A program made the translations under genes and the position numbers. Of a stretch of DNA of 64,000 nucleotides, positions 46,628 through 56,944 are shown one piece after another. This DNA comes from Mercenaria mercenaria (Eukaryota > Mollusca > Bivalvia > Venerida > Veneridae). The notes under the pieces were generated by a model. That model was not told the DNA's origin and did not search any database. It saw nothing but the letters and a program-made list of their open reading frames with translations. Every line of letters begins with the position of its first letter. Position 1 is the first letter of the stretch. The stretch is taken from contig NC_069371.1 of the NCBI RefSeq assembly GCF_021730395.1, positions 70,772,001-70,836,000 on the forward strand, given 5' to 3'.

Positions 46628-48600
46628 GGGTCGGCGGAAGCCTCTGCCACGAAAAATAGGCTGAGATTTTGAGTTTTGAGCTTGGACAAAGGATCTTGAC
46701 TCAAAACAAGCAACCTCTGGGTGTCGTGCACGGCATTTTGAGCATACATGTGCGTATTTGCAGTTAGGCCAGTTGCAGTTACCCACATTGAAATCATTAC
46801 AAGTGTACTTTCCTGGATTTAACCTAGTATTATTTGACGTCTGCTCATCCTTAACTTGTATGCAGCGCCACCAGAGCTCATTATTCATTTGTGACCAGGA
46901 GCCGGGTGTTAAGGCTTGGCGGATTCGAAACTGTTCATCGTAATCTCTCCACCCATTCCCCCCTGGCGCATAGCACAATCCCGAATATTGAACTTGTAAT
47001 GAAGTAATTCATGGACTTTGTCACTGTGTGTTTGTAAGTAATTGGATACGTAAATGATAAAAGCGTTCGTTTATTTTTCTATGGCCATTATTTTGTCCTT
47101 GCACACTTTCTGTGACGCCTCAATATGGCCGTCTGACGATAGTTTGAAAATGTTACCTGTACAATAGTCGGACAATTCAACAGCCCCTTTTAAGAGTAAC
47201 GCGAGGTTAATATATTCCCCTCGACAGATCTGTTGTTTAAGTGTAGAGGGTACGTGAGCCGACAAGTCGTCGCTTGCCAAACGGACGGACGGAAAACTTC
47301 GCCACGGATCTGACACATGCAAAGTTGACTCATTAGGTTGACTAGGAGGCAAGGAAACAAAATTATTACGAGCGATGCAACACCCCGTACTCGCATTTCT
47401 ACTCAAACATAACGGACTACATGGGTTTCTGTTGTTATCTGAAGGGAGATCACTTGAATCAAGTAAAACTAGAGATGCTTTTGAGAAAAGCGCATGTCTC
47501 CCACAACTGCCCCTATGAAAAATGTCTAGTGTCTCTAGATGGCTTAGATGAGTGGATCCAGATAGATGGTCTGGACGAGTGGATCCAATCAGTAATTCAA
47601 GGGCCATAAATAAAAAAAAACTTGGGTAGATTTGGCTAGTTATCGAACTTGGCTAAGGTCTTATGGCCAAACACATTTTGTTCAAGTTTGGTGAAGTTTG
47701 GATGAGAAATGTTCGACTTAGAGAGCGGACAAGAGTAAACAGGCAGATTTTTCAGTAATTCAAGGACCGTAACTCCAAAAGGCCTGGACCGATTTGATTA
47801 GTTATCGAACTTGGCCGAGGTCTCATGGTCAAACACACTTTGTTCAAGTTTGGTGAAGATCGGATGAGAAATGTTCGACTTAGAATGCGGACAAGAGTAA
47901 AAAGGCCGATTTTTCAATACTTCAAGGGTTGTAACTCCAAAATGCCTGGACCGATTTGGCTAGTTATCAAACTTGGCTGAAGTATTATGGTCAAACACAT
48001 TTTATTCAAGTTTGGTGAGGATTGGATGAGAAATGTTTGAATTAGAGTGCGGACAAGAGTAAAAAGGCCGATTTTTTGTTAATTTAAGGGCCATAACTCC
48101 AAGACGCCTGGACCGATTTGGCTAGTTATCGAACTTGGCCAAGGTCTCATGGTCAAACACATTTTGTTCAAGTTTGGTGAAAATCGGATGAGAAATGTTT
48201 GACTTTGAATGCGGACAAGATTTGTGACAGACATACAGACACAAACACAGACTGGAGTAAATCAATATGTCTCCCACACCACTGTGTGCTGGGAGACGTA
48301 ATACGTTCAAAATCGATAACTGACCAACCTTTTTCTCCTTGTAGGAGCTGGTTGTCCCCTTCATCTAAATCTTCGTCCCCTAACGCCTCTGCCGCCGGAC
48401 CACGTTGTGGGCTCCTGTCCTGACCAAGGTCATCTGCCCTCCTCTTCTGTCCGCGTGTATTTGGGCGGTTCTCCTGCTGAATTGCTACTGGTACTTGGTT
48501 GGCGTCGTCATCTTTGGGTCTTGGCATACCACTGCCATGCGCTCTACCTCGAGCCCTGCCTCCTCGTTGCCGCACTCTTCCACGTGGCATCCTACTACCA
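46628..48600 (-). mobile_element. Gag-type part of the DIRS/Ngaro-like fossil
   Basis: The start is a basic segment MPRGRVRQRGGRARGRA near 48590. The central region has DDLSAHVPSTLKQQICRGEY and LLLKGAVEL. The C-terminal region has GNGWRDYDEQFRIRQ and a Cys/His cluster (FNVGNCNWPNCKYAHVC), then Arg/Gly-rich sequence. These match the order of gag proteins in Ngaro-type elements, which probably package the element RNA. A Helentron-like element (47469-48300) splits it. Part of a fossil. Confidence 0.82.
47469..48300 (-). mobile_element. Helentron-like non-autonomous element with 162-bp minisatellite, copy B
   Basis: Left end CTAGAGATGCTTTTGAG and GCGCATGTCTCCC; right end ATATGTCTCCCACACC and GGGAGACGTA. 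The ends match copy A, but the interior repeat is different: units of about 162 bp marked by TAGTTATCGAACTTGGC at 47637, 47799, 47961 and 48123. Same ends with unrelated central arrays suggest array exchange between members of one family. Confidence 0.75.
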
Positions 48601-48699
48601 GTTAAATTAAACGGTTACTCTAAAGAATTTATCGGTGTGACTTGTCAAAAGAAACGGCGTAAGTGAGACAGACTGCATGTGATTTTCGGTTTTATACTG

Positions 48700-48940
48700 T
48701 TATTTTAGACCACTGGCTCTCGGTTCAATGGTTTAGTGCTATAAATAAAGGACTAAAAAGTCGGAAACCAGATTAACAGCTGATTGGATACGTTTCTATG
48801 ACAACAAACAAAACATTTCTCGAAATAAATAAATCAAATTATTTTGAATTAAAAATATATTTATTATTTTTGTACTTATTTTATTCCTACCCATTTATAT
48901 ATGCTTAGAATTGATATTATATCAAATATTGAGGTTTTAG
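48700..48940. other. Region upstream of the DIRS-like gag
   Basis: AT-rich, with no recognisable direct terminal repeat of the DIRS element and no gene. Confidence 0.3.
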
Positions 48941-48949
48941 CAAAAAATG

Positions 48950-49330
48950 AGAACGTATTGGCCATGTAAGCGATTCCCAGGTTTTCCGAAAATGACGACT
49001 GGATAATTTTGAGAGTCGGTTATACCAAATATACAACATGATTTATTTATCAATTTCTACATACCTCATACATAGATGCTAAAGATATACTCTGTCACAA
49101 TCTTTAAAAAGCAACTAAGAAACGTATTGCCATGTAAGTGATTTTTGGGTTTCAAGTGTATCGATTTCACGGCCACATAACAGTTAATTTTGACTGTACA
49201 GTATAACATTATTCCTTTACCTCTTTCATTCTGTCACAAGCTGAGATGTTCAGAAATATTATATCAAGATTTAAACAAACAAACACATAATAAAATTATG
49301 GCCATGTTTATGATTTCCGGGAATTAGCCG
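48950..49330. repeat. About 170-bp repeat, right flank of the DIRS-like fossil
   Basis: GCCATGTAAGCGATTCCCAGG, GCCATGTAAGTGATTTTTGGG and GCCATGTTTATGATTTCCGGG start at about 48961, 49129 and 49301. The units also share AGATG(C/T)T..A and AGATTTAAACAAACAAAC blocks with the left flank at 39780-40100. Confidence 0.6.
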
Positions 49331-49599
49331 TAAACAGGTCGATGCATGACCTGATTTCAATATTGTCATTGATAAAGATAAGGAAAAGAAGAGACCCGAG
49401 GAACACCAGCGCTTTGACGAATGCCCAGTTAGATTTGACTCTTGGGAGTACAACACGTTGACGACTAAGTAAGAGATTATAATGAAACCACAGGAGGTTA
49501 TATTAAAGACTAGAGAATTGTAAAAATAGATATTATAGCTACATATGTTATGACAGATTTGAATAGAATATAAAATAGTATTTAACTGAAGTTAACAGT

Positions 49600-49620
49600 T
49601 GTTGTTGTTGTTGTTGTTGC
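49600..49620. repeat. TTG microsatellite
   Basis: Short run of TTG triplets, 55 bp before the SINE 3' end. Confidence 0.8.
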
Positions 49621-49675
49621 AGTTAAGAAAGTTAGTACTCTGTTACCCAACATGATGGGTGAGAATGTTTGTTTG

Positions 49676-49955
49676 TTTTGGGTTCAACGCCGTTTGTCAA
49701 CAGTATTTCAGTTACCAGTATGTAATGGAGGGTAATTAATCTTACCAGTGTTCCTAGGTTCTGTTCCAGTACAAACCTGTTCTTCAGAAGTAACTGGCAA
49801 CTTCCCCACATGAATCAAAGGTTGAGGACAATTGTTTTCAGGCACAATGTATTTTATCAAATCGTCACGGAGAACATACGTACAGCCCGAGAATCGAACT
49901 CACGACCTTGTGATCCGTAGATATGCGATCTCCATATTGAGCTATGCGGGCGGCG
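49676..49955 (-). mobile_element. tRNA-derived SINE, nearly complete
   Basis: On the minus strand the head GCATAGCTCAATATGGAGA (A box) and GAGTTCGATTCTCGG (B box) resembles a tRNA. The central domain reads AGTTACTTCTGAAGAACAGG and CTGGAACAGAACCTAGGAAC; the tail ends GGCGTTGAACCCAAAACAAAC. Partial relatives: 4900-5108 (tail and centre) and 55762-55855 (centre). The tRNA-like part lacks a pairing acceptor stem, so it is not a tRNA gene. Confidence 0.8.
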
Positions 49956-50339
49956 GTCTTTGGTGAGAAAGGGATGCGTTAGAATAATTCCATTTCAAAT
50001 ACCACGAATTGCTGCAAGTATTGTCCGCTTCTCCTGCACAGAAGTGCCCTTCAGCTGCAACGTCGCTTTTACACATTCAGTTTTGAAAAGAGTACAACGC
50101 ATTTTGTTGTCTACACTTCACATATTTATTTTACAGAACTTTATGTGACACAGTCTAAAATCATAAGTAACCTAATAAAAGACATCATAGATGTCAAACA
50201 AAAATAACGGAGAGAAATGGCATAATTGATATATGGTCTATAATTACAGTTTGTATTTTGTATTATAAATAGGAGACAATATAACAAACGTTTTTCTGTT
50301 ATTGGTGGCTGTTTTTTCGTTTTCCCCTAATCTGCATAG

Positions 50340-50396
50340 TAATTTTCATTCATTTATTATGACTGAAAAATTGTTGAAAAAGACGTTAAACCCGAA
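50340..50396 (+). mobile_element. SINE 3' tail fragment
   Basis: GACTGAAAAATTGTTGAAAAAG followed by ACGTTAAACCCGAACACAC is the 3' end of a mollusc SINE. The CA repeat that follows may have grown from its tail. Confidence 0.5.
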
Positions 50397-50460
50397 CACA
50401 CACACACACACGCGCACACGCACACGCACACACACACGCACACGCACACGCGCACGCGCA

Positions 50461-50494
<34 letters not shown>
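50397..50494. repeat. CA/CG microsatellite
   Basis: About 49 dinucleotides, mostly CA with interspersed CG. Alternating purine-pyrimidine of this length can adopt Z-DNA. Confidence 0.95.
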
Positions 50495-50495
<1 letters not shown>

Positions 50496-50499
50496 TTAA

Positions 50500-51300
50500 T
50501 CACATACAACATAAAACATTTTGAGAATTCAAAAGAAAGAAATTCGACGCCGATACCGACTACAGATTTTCCTAGTGTTCGAACATGTAGCTTTTGCCAA
50601 GCTCTTTTATGTTATAAAGGAGCTAATTTGTACACACCATTATTGAGTCCTTGGGTTGATGTAGATAAGTCGTTATAATGTTACTAACAATTTTATCAAA
50701 ACGTAAAACTAAGCCACATATAAAAATATTGTTCATGTAAAATAATTTAGTGCATTGAAATAATATTACAGGCAATAATTCGCGTGGTCTTGTTTTAAAA
50801 ATAGTATATTTCCATTTTTAATTAAGGAAGTGTACAATGCTTGATAAAATTGTTTTTGTTAAAACATTCAACGATTTGTTTCTATTTTGTTATATACTGT
50901 AATATAATGAAAAGGATACCAACCATAATACATTTTAGAAAAAGATAAAGTGTTATTATATCAAATCCTTGTTTTTAAGTGTGGGGAAAAGCAATCTACA
51001 AATAAAGACGAATGCCTTGCCAGCACGGTATTTTCATGTTTACATGTTCGACTGTACTAACTGATTCTGAACAGTGCGTGGTATTGGCATTTGCGTTGCG
51101 GTTAAAAAATTTGTATTTTGGTTGGATAATTATTCGAATATTACCATTCCTGTTGAAACATTGCTCATTTAACTGAACAATTTAAAGGATATATTTTGTG
51201 GATTTTAAGTTAAAATAGACTCATTTTAGCACTTTAAATTTACATCGTTTATGTTTATTTAGCATGTGCATGCAGTTGTTACCACGCTATCAATATATAA
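50500..51300. other. Intergenic, nothing recognised
   Basis: AT-rich, no gene or repeat recognised. Confidence 0.4.
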
Positions 51301-51304
51301 AATA

Positions 51305-51514
51305 AATGTGAAAATCAACATAGTGCGTTTGTGACCAGCACGGATCCAGACAAGCCTGCGCATCCGCGCAGTCTGGTCAGGATCTATGCTTGTCGCTGTC
51401 AAGGCCTATTGCAATGAAAGAAACCATATTAGCGAACAGCATGCGGATGTGCAGCCTGGTCTGAACCCATGCTGGTCGCAAAGCCACTATGTTGGTTTTC
51501 TCATGGCGCGGCTC
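51305..51514. mobile_element. GAGCC palindromic MITE, copy 5
   Basis: The right end GTTTTCTCATGGCGCGGCTC is intact; the left end has lost the GAGCC terminus (starts near TGAAAATCAACATAG). Internal CAGACAAGCCTGCGCATCC and GCATGCGGATGTGCAGCC arms show several changes, so this is an older copy. Confidence 0.8.
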
Positions 51515-51639
51515 AATTCATGTTACAAAAAATAAAATGTGAGGACAGATTTCCCAGAAGCATAGATCACCCAAATACTCAAACACGGACAAAAAAATTT
51601 ATGTTACAGACACTCAAACGTGATATTTTACGACTTCTA

Positions 51640-52845
51640 CAACGTAAATAGTTTATACTTTTATATTTCGTTTGTTAATATGTTTTATGATTCGACCAAT
51701 ACAGGTAAATGCCAAGGGTTATTGGAACTTGAACTATAATCTCTACGTCTTATTTAAAGAAAAACTGATTTTTGTAATAGTCTCAATTTCATTTGTACAA
51801 GTTACATATCTGCATGAAAAATACCAAGTTTCAGCTTCATCAAATCAGTTTTCAAGGTTTTATGGCATTTTCAATAAAGCGTGTCTCTGCGTGAATTATC
51901 CTTCAAAACTGGACATTATTTTTAACCGGTACTTCCAGCCTGAGCTTGCTGTTGCCCTATTTCATGTATTTGTACTAAGATATGCAAGAAAATAACACAC
52001 TAATACTTTGAAATATACCAAATGTCCCCTCTGAAAGCTATAAATAGGGAATATTTAGTGTATAAATGTGCATTTTTTTAAGAACAGTGACAATTTTTGC
52101 AGCAAACTTTCAATGAAATGTTTATTTTTAATAAAATCTGACAAAATTAGCCCATTTATAGCAATACCTGGACAAATCTAAATTTGCCCACATTTTCTTG
52201 TAGGTCACGATACTATAAATAGTTTTACTTTATATTCTATATAAAACTGACATTTTTTAAAGGGTTACCAAACATAGCTAGACCCATTTCAGAGAACATA
52301 TCCTTATCTCATTTTAAAGGGTTATGACAAAACTGATATAAAATGAAGAGAAAAGTAGTGGTCATGTATCTTCTAAGAGAGATTTCTCTGGTCACATTTA
52401 CTTACCGTAAAATCACAACAGCACATTGCTGTAACCTGAAAGTACTGCTCATACTAAAATTGAGTTTCACTTCACCAAATACATCCTCCTCTCCCATTTT
52501 CCCTATCAAAATCTCAAAATTACAACATAAACAGAAACTAGCTTAAATATAGACTTCTATTGCCATGCCAATTGAAAAATAGTTCCCACGCTGGTTCCTT
52601 TATATTAGTTAGGCCTATCATCGTTAGCCACTGCATGTGTATGGATAACAAAAAGAATAATTATCCTCACAGGTGCCACGGGAGACAAATGTTAATAAAT
52701 GTGTACAACTGAATATTTCACCAGTGATCCGTACTTGTATATCTCATAAAAAGAAAGGAGACATGATCAACAATTTTACATTCTACTTGTTATTTTGCCG
52801 GTTATACAGACTTTGCATATTCTTATGAGGATACACACGTGCTAT
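51640..52845. repeat. Duplicated segment A carrying an SCP exon-1 relic
   Basis: CGTAAATAGTTTATACTTTT near 51645 and the stretch 52560-52840 (GTTAGCCACTGCAT, CCTCACAGGTG, GGGAGACAAA, ATATCTCATAA) align with segment B at 53675-54070. Between them segment A holds about 860 bp (51700-52560) not found in B, starting near ACAGGTAAATGCCAAGGG. That extra part is probably an insertion of an unidentified repeat. Confidence 0.6.
52555..52640 (-). pseudogene. Relic of SCP coding exon 1 (A)
   Basis: On the minus strand GCAGTGGCTAACGATG aligns with GCAATGGCTAACGAGT at the start of SCP gene 2, with GTG in place of ATG. The sequence after about eight codons no longer matches and reaches a stop. The upstream flank aligns with the first intron of SCP gene 2 (TTTCACCAG, AATAATT). 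No exon 2 was found nearby. A dead gene fragment. Confidence 0.6.
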
Positions 52846-52951
52846 CTGACCAGGGATACCTACATGTAACAGTGACGTCATGTTGTGTTTACTTTCCAAT
52901 GTTTACCCTATATTGTACTGGATTATCATTATGTTTCTTTACCCAAAACCT

Positions 52952-53030
52952 GTATGGATACGTAGCCCAGAGGATAACGGCGCTGTCGTAGTAACCGAAA
53001 AATACCCAGTTCGAATCCAGCCAGTGGAAC
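52952..53030 (+). mobile_element. tRNA-like SINE head
   Basis: TAGCCCAGAGGATAACGG resembles an A box and AGTTCGAATCCAG a B box, 50 nt apart. The flanks cannot form an acceptor stem and there is no CCA-side pairing, so it is more likely a SINE head or tRNA relic than a working tRNA gene. Confidence 0.5.
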
Positions 53031-53674
53031 TTTTTTCCCGCATGATATATTTTTATTCAACTATATAGTTATTTGGATTTTCTAATGCATCACGAATTAT
53101 GCGTACAGAATAAATTGTGTAGAAAACGTTCGTTATTTCACTCTACATAAAATGGCTAAAATGGCTATGAACGCGTTTTAACTTAACGAGCCTTTGGAGA
53201 ATAATGAGAAAGCAATATCTATTCCAAAACACAATAGACGGACGGTGAGACAGGCATATGTTGCATTGAAATTTTGTAAACTTCATACTATAATAAATGA
53301 TTGATAATAAAAAATAAATACTAAGAAAAAACAAAAAGCAAAAAAAGAGAAAACATATGAAAACAGCATTTTTCCAAATCAAGAAAGCTAATGTAACTTG
53401 TCTTTCCAACAACACTTTTTATTAAAAATACATAAAATATACATCGCCTACCATTGGTTTCGACCTTACATCGCATGCGTGACATGTAGCCAACACATCC
53501 ACTGGGCTATACCTTACCTAAGTTTCTTATACGATAAGGACGTATTTCTATCTATTATAGGTATACATCCGTTTGGAAATATTGGGGATATACCGTCACG
53601 GTTGTTATTTATAACTTGTTGACAAAATGACGTCACTGTCCAAAATTGTCGGTGGATTAGTATCGACGGCTAAT

Positions 53675-54070
53675 AAATACGTAAATAGTTTATATTTTTA
53701 TATTTCGTTTGTTTACATGTTCTATGATTTGATCACTAGAGGGAAATAGCAGGAAGTTACAGGACTTTTGAACTCCAGTTTCCATGTTTTGTTTAGATGA
53801 TCGTTAGCTACTGCATCAACCTGAAATAGCAAATCCATAACAAAGATGAAAATAATTTGCCTCACAGGTGTCAGGGGAGACAAACAAACACCAAAATAGT
53901 ACAATTGATCATTTCTACCGTAATTGTACGTTCATATCTCATAACGAGGAAGGAAACATGAGTAGCGAGTGTACATGCATCTACTTGCTATTTTTCCGGT
54001 GTGTTACCGATATAAGTTTATATAAAATTGCATTATATATTCTTAGGAGTATACTATTAAAGATATTTAC
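53675..54070. repeat. Duplicated segment B carrying an SCP exon-1 relic
   Basis: Aligns with segment A at 51640-52845 without the 860-bp extra piece. Shared landmarks: TATTTCGTTTGTT, CGTTAGCTACTGCATC, CCTCACAGGTGTCA, CATATCTCATAA, CATCTACTTGCTATTTTTCCGG. Confidence 0.6.
53725..53820 (-). pseudogene. Relic of SCP coding exon 1 (B)
   Basis: On the minus strand an acceptor-like CTATTTCAG precedes GTTGATGCAGTAGCTAACG, matching CAACTTCAG|ATTGTTGCAATGGCTAACG of SCP gene 2. The translation VANDHLNKTWKLEFKSP aligns with MANEYLLHKWKLWFKAF of gene 1, but the start codon is GTA and the EF-hand loop that should follow is not recognisable. The better preserved of the two upstream relics. No matching exon 2 was found. 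Confidence 0.72.
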
Positions 54071-54180
54071 ACGTTATTTGAATATTAATATGCAAAGTTT
54101 GATTTGAGTATCGCCAATTGATTCTGTCTGCCGTTTGTAACAAGTACCTTATATGATTGTTAAAATTGTATATTCAGGCT

Positions 54181-54330
54181 TTCAAGTGGCCCTAAAATTC
54201 CTAAAATTTCCTAATGTTTTAAGGTCTCCCTAAAGTTCCTAAAAAATGCTCAGAAAGGGCTAAATTCCTAAAAAAAAGCCCTTATTTTTTTATATTGTCC
54301 CTAATTTTTTGTAATTTCTGTCTGAACTTA
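54181..54330. repeat. CCTAAA-rich repeat
   Basis: CCCTAAAATTCCTAAAATTTCC, GTCCCTAATTTTTTG and similar blocks recur; the theme resumes at 55205-55265 (AGTCCTAATTTAGCCC). The two parts may be ends of one element interrupted by the array at 54560-55110. Confidence 0.45.
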
Positions 54331-54559
54331 AATTTGTTATTGCACAAAGTCATGCATATAATGATCCTATTAATTTATTGAAGTTTATATTCTTTAAGAT
54401 TCATTTTCAGATGTTGCTTCTATCAAGTTTTCATGAGTTCCTAGGCTACAGCTTCATGAAACATAGATTTACTTCTTTGAGTGATCAGGCCTGGATCCAT
54501 GACTTGGCCCAGGAGGCTTGTGCCCCCAGTTGTCTCCTCAAAGTTGCTCTCAACTATTT

Positions 54560-55110
54560 TGGCAAAGAATAAATATTTTCTCAAAATTAGGCTCAAAAAC
54601 ACACCAGAAGCCACCCTTCCATTCCTCTATTTCAAAATTTTCCAGGGGATCCCCTGACCCCCCCACCAATGAGTGGATCACCTCTTCAGTACTTCAAAAT
54701 GTATATAAGAAATTCACCAGAGGCCACCATTTCATATCTACATTTCAGAACATTTCCTGGGGAAAGACCCGTTACCCTCCTAAAACTACAGGGATACTCT
54801 CTACCACACATTAAATTTTAGACCAAAACACGCACTACAATCTAGCATTTTATACCTGTATTTCAAATTTTTGCAGTGGGGTGGCAGCCTCCTTATCTCC
54901 TTAAAATTAGGGGGCTACACCCTCCTATGCCTCAAAATTTAGAACAAAAAATACACCAGCACCCACCAATTCATACCTGTATTTCAAAATTTTCCAGGGG
55001 AGAGCCCCCTGACCCCCACCCCCCAAGTGAGAGAAGTACCCCTTCAGTACTTCAATATTTAGACAAATAAAGGCATCAGTGTCCACCATTTCATACCTGT
55101 ATATCAAAAA
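54560..55110. repeat. 119-bp tandem array
   Basis: The block TTCATACCTGTATTTCAAAA with variants recurs about every 119 bp (near 54615, 54731, 54850, 54969, 55089), linked by TTTTCCAGGGG, CCCCTGACCCCC and CTTCAGTACTTCAA. The C-rich segments make opposing G-rich strands. Open frames across it are repeat products. Confidence 0.8.
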
Positions 55111-55729
55111 CTTATGTTGGAGACAGATTTGTTCTAGAATGGTGCCCCCGCGAAAAGCAACAATATATAAAAGGGCGGGCTTGACATGTTGCCCTGTGGG
55201 CATTTAGTCCTAATTTAGCCCTTATTTTGTGCAAAAACAGCCCTATTTTTTGGCAAAATAGTGCTTGAATATTGTTAAACTCAGTGGAAAGTTGATTTAA
55301 CCTTTGCACAGCTTTTTTGTGATTTGGTATTATAAATGTAGACATAAACATGGGGAAGTGTGTATAAAAAGATAAAATGAATCCGATGTTTTGGCACTCT
55401 TCTGATTATTTCTTACTTTATTAAATAAGTGAGTAAGTGTCATCAATAAAGCAACCTGACCTACATGTATGTATGTCAGGGTAGGAAAACACATGAAAAT
55501 TGAAATACAAATGCCGCATTTTGATTTTCTAATTAATTATATTCATTTTTTACAACAAGTCTCTTTTTACATTATTGATCGGACAATTCGGTCATGTGTC
55601 TCAGTTGCCCTGTCCACCGAGGTTATTTGCAAATTACGACCGAGTATTCTTTATCTCATTTTCTCGTCTTTCAATTTTCAGTATGTGGCAGTCAATGGAT
55701 AAACCGATGCATTTTTTTCTTCTTCTTTT

Positions 55730-55731
<2 letters not shown>

Positions 55732-55761
<30 letters not shown>
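55732..55761. repeat. Poly-G tract (30 nt)
   Basis: Thirty consecutive G, preceded by a pyrimidine tract (TTTTTTTCTTCTTC) and followed at once by a SINE central-domain fragment. Confidence 0.9.
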
Positions 55762-55762
<1 letters not shown>

Positions 55763-55855
55763 TGCGGAATAGGAATTAACCTAACCAGTATTCCTGGATT
55801 CTGTATCAGTACAAACCTGTTCCCCGCAAGTTACTCGATGCCTTTTATTTTAACA
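55762..55855 (+). mobile_element. SINE central-domain fragment
   Basis: AACCAGTATTCCTGGATTCTG and TACAAACCTGTTCCCCGCAAG match the plus strand of the SINE at 49676-49955 (CCAGTGTTCCTAGGTTCTG, TACAAACCTGTTCTTCAGAAG). Both ends are missing. Confidence 0.6.
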
Positions 55856-56039
55856 AATAAAACTTCGGAATCCAAGATAAATGAATTTAACATAAAGTGG
55901 TTCGAATTCTGCAAGCAAATAAATGAAAATAGGACATAAATGCAGTAATCATAACACTAAAGTTGTTTTTATTATATGCATTTCTGTGACAATGAATTGA
56001 TATTTTCAGTGTTTCAAACAAGGAAGAAAACTTGTTTGT

Positions 56040-56938
56040 TTTACATGAAAGACCTAAATATATTTCACCCCGGCGTCCGTTGTCTGTCATCTGTCAAAAT
56101 CTAGCTTGCGTATGCGATAGAGGTGTACTTTTCAACTGATCTTGTCAGAATGATGACCTTGATGAAATCTAGGCAAAGTTCGAAAATGGATCATCTGGGG
56201 TCAAAACCTAGGTCACTAAATCAAATCAAAGAAAACATTGTGTATGCGATAGAGGCTGCATTTTTCAATTGATCTTCATGGATTTTGGTCAGAATGATGA
56301 AATCTAGGTCAACTTTGAATATTTGTCATATGAGATTAAAAACTAGGTCACTAGGTTAAATAAAAATCCTTGTGTATGCGATAGAGGCTATATTTTTCAA
56401 CTGCTCTTCTGAAATTTGGTCAGAATAATAGCCTTGATAAAGTTTAGGCCAAGTTTGAAAATAGATTCATATGGGATCAAAAGCTAGGTCACTTGGTCAA
56501 ATCATATAAAAACATTGTGTATGCGATAGAGGCTGTATTTTTCAATTGATCTTCGTGAAATTTTGTCAAAATGATAGCCTTGAAAAAATTAAGGTCATGT
56601 TTGAATATGGGTCATCTTGGGTCCAAAACTAGGTCGCTAGGACAAATCAAAGGAAAACGTTTAGTATGTGATAGAGGTTGTATTTTCATTCGAGCTTCAT
56701 GAAATTTTGTCAGAATGATTGCCTTGATCAAGTCTATGTCAAGTTCGAATGTAGGTCATCTTGGCTTAAATTGAAGAAAATACTTGGTTACACTTAAGAG
56801 ACCACATTTTTGGTCCAATCTTAAAGAAAATCTGTCAGAATATTTGTTTCCATAAAATCACTAGGTCAAACATGTTTACACTGTTATGGTGTGTTTCTCA
56901 GGTGAGCAACCTAGGACCATCTTGGCCCTCTTGTCATA
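56040..56938 (+). repeat. Interspersed element with 131-147-bp tandem array
   Basis: GTATGCGATAGAGG starts units at about 56109, 56240, 56372, 56516 and 56663; each contains ATTTTTCAATTGATCTTC, GTCAGAATGAT and CTAGGTCACTAGGTCAAAT blocks. The right end is CAGGTGAGCAACCTAGGACC and CTTGGCCCTCTTGTC, a terminal signature shared with the fragment at 12047. Likely a non-autonomous element with a central minisatellite. Confidence 0.7.
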
Positions 56939-56944
56939 TTTAAA

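Larger units (their letters stand above)
41000..48620 (-). mobile_element. DIRS/Ngaro-like retroelement fossil with SGNH hydrolase
   Basis: A minus-strand element with, in order, a gag-type protein, reverse transcriptase/RNase H, tyrosine recombinase and an SGNH hydrolase domain. Tyrosine recombinase in place of a DDE integrase is the defining trait of the DIRS order, and an SGNH domain is known from some Ngaro-type members. It is broken: four later insertions (a Helentron-like element in gag, a palindromic repeat between gag and RT, a hAT-like element in RT, and a pogo-like MITE) plus roughly half a dozen smaller breaks. The outer ends are uncertain; I found no clean split direct repeats. 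The proteins are still easy to read, so the copy is of moderate age, and old enough to have collected nested insertions. Confidence 0.85.

Noticed and set aside
49886-49955. tRNA-like sequence with A and B boxes
   Set aside because: No acceptor-stem pairing, and it continues into a SINE body, so it is the SINE head and not a tRNA gene.
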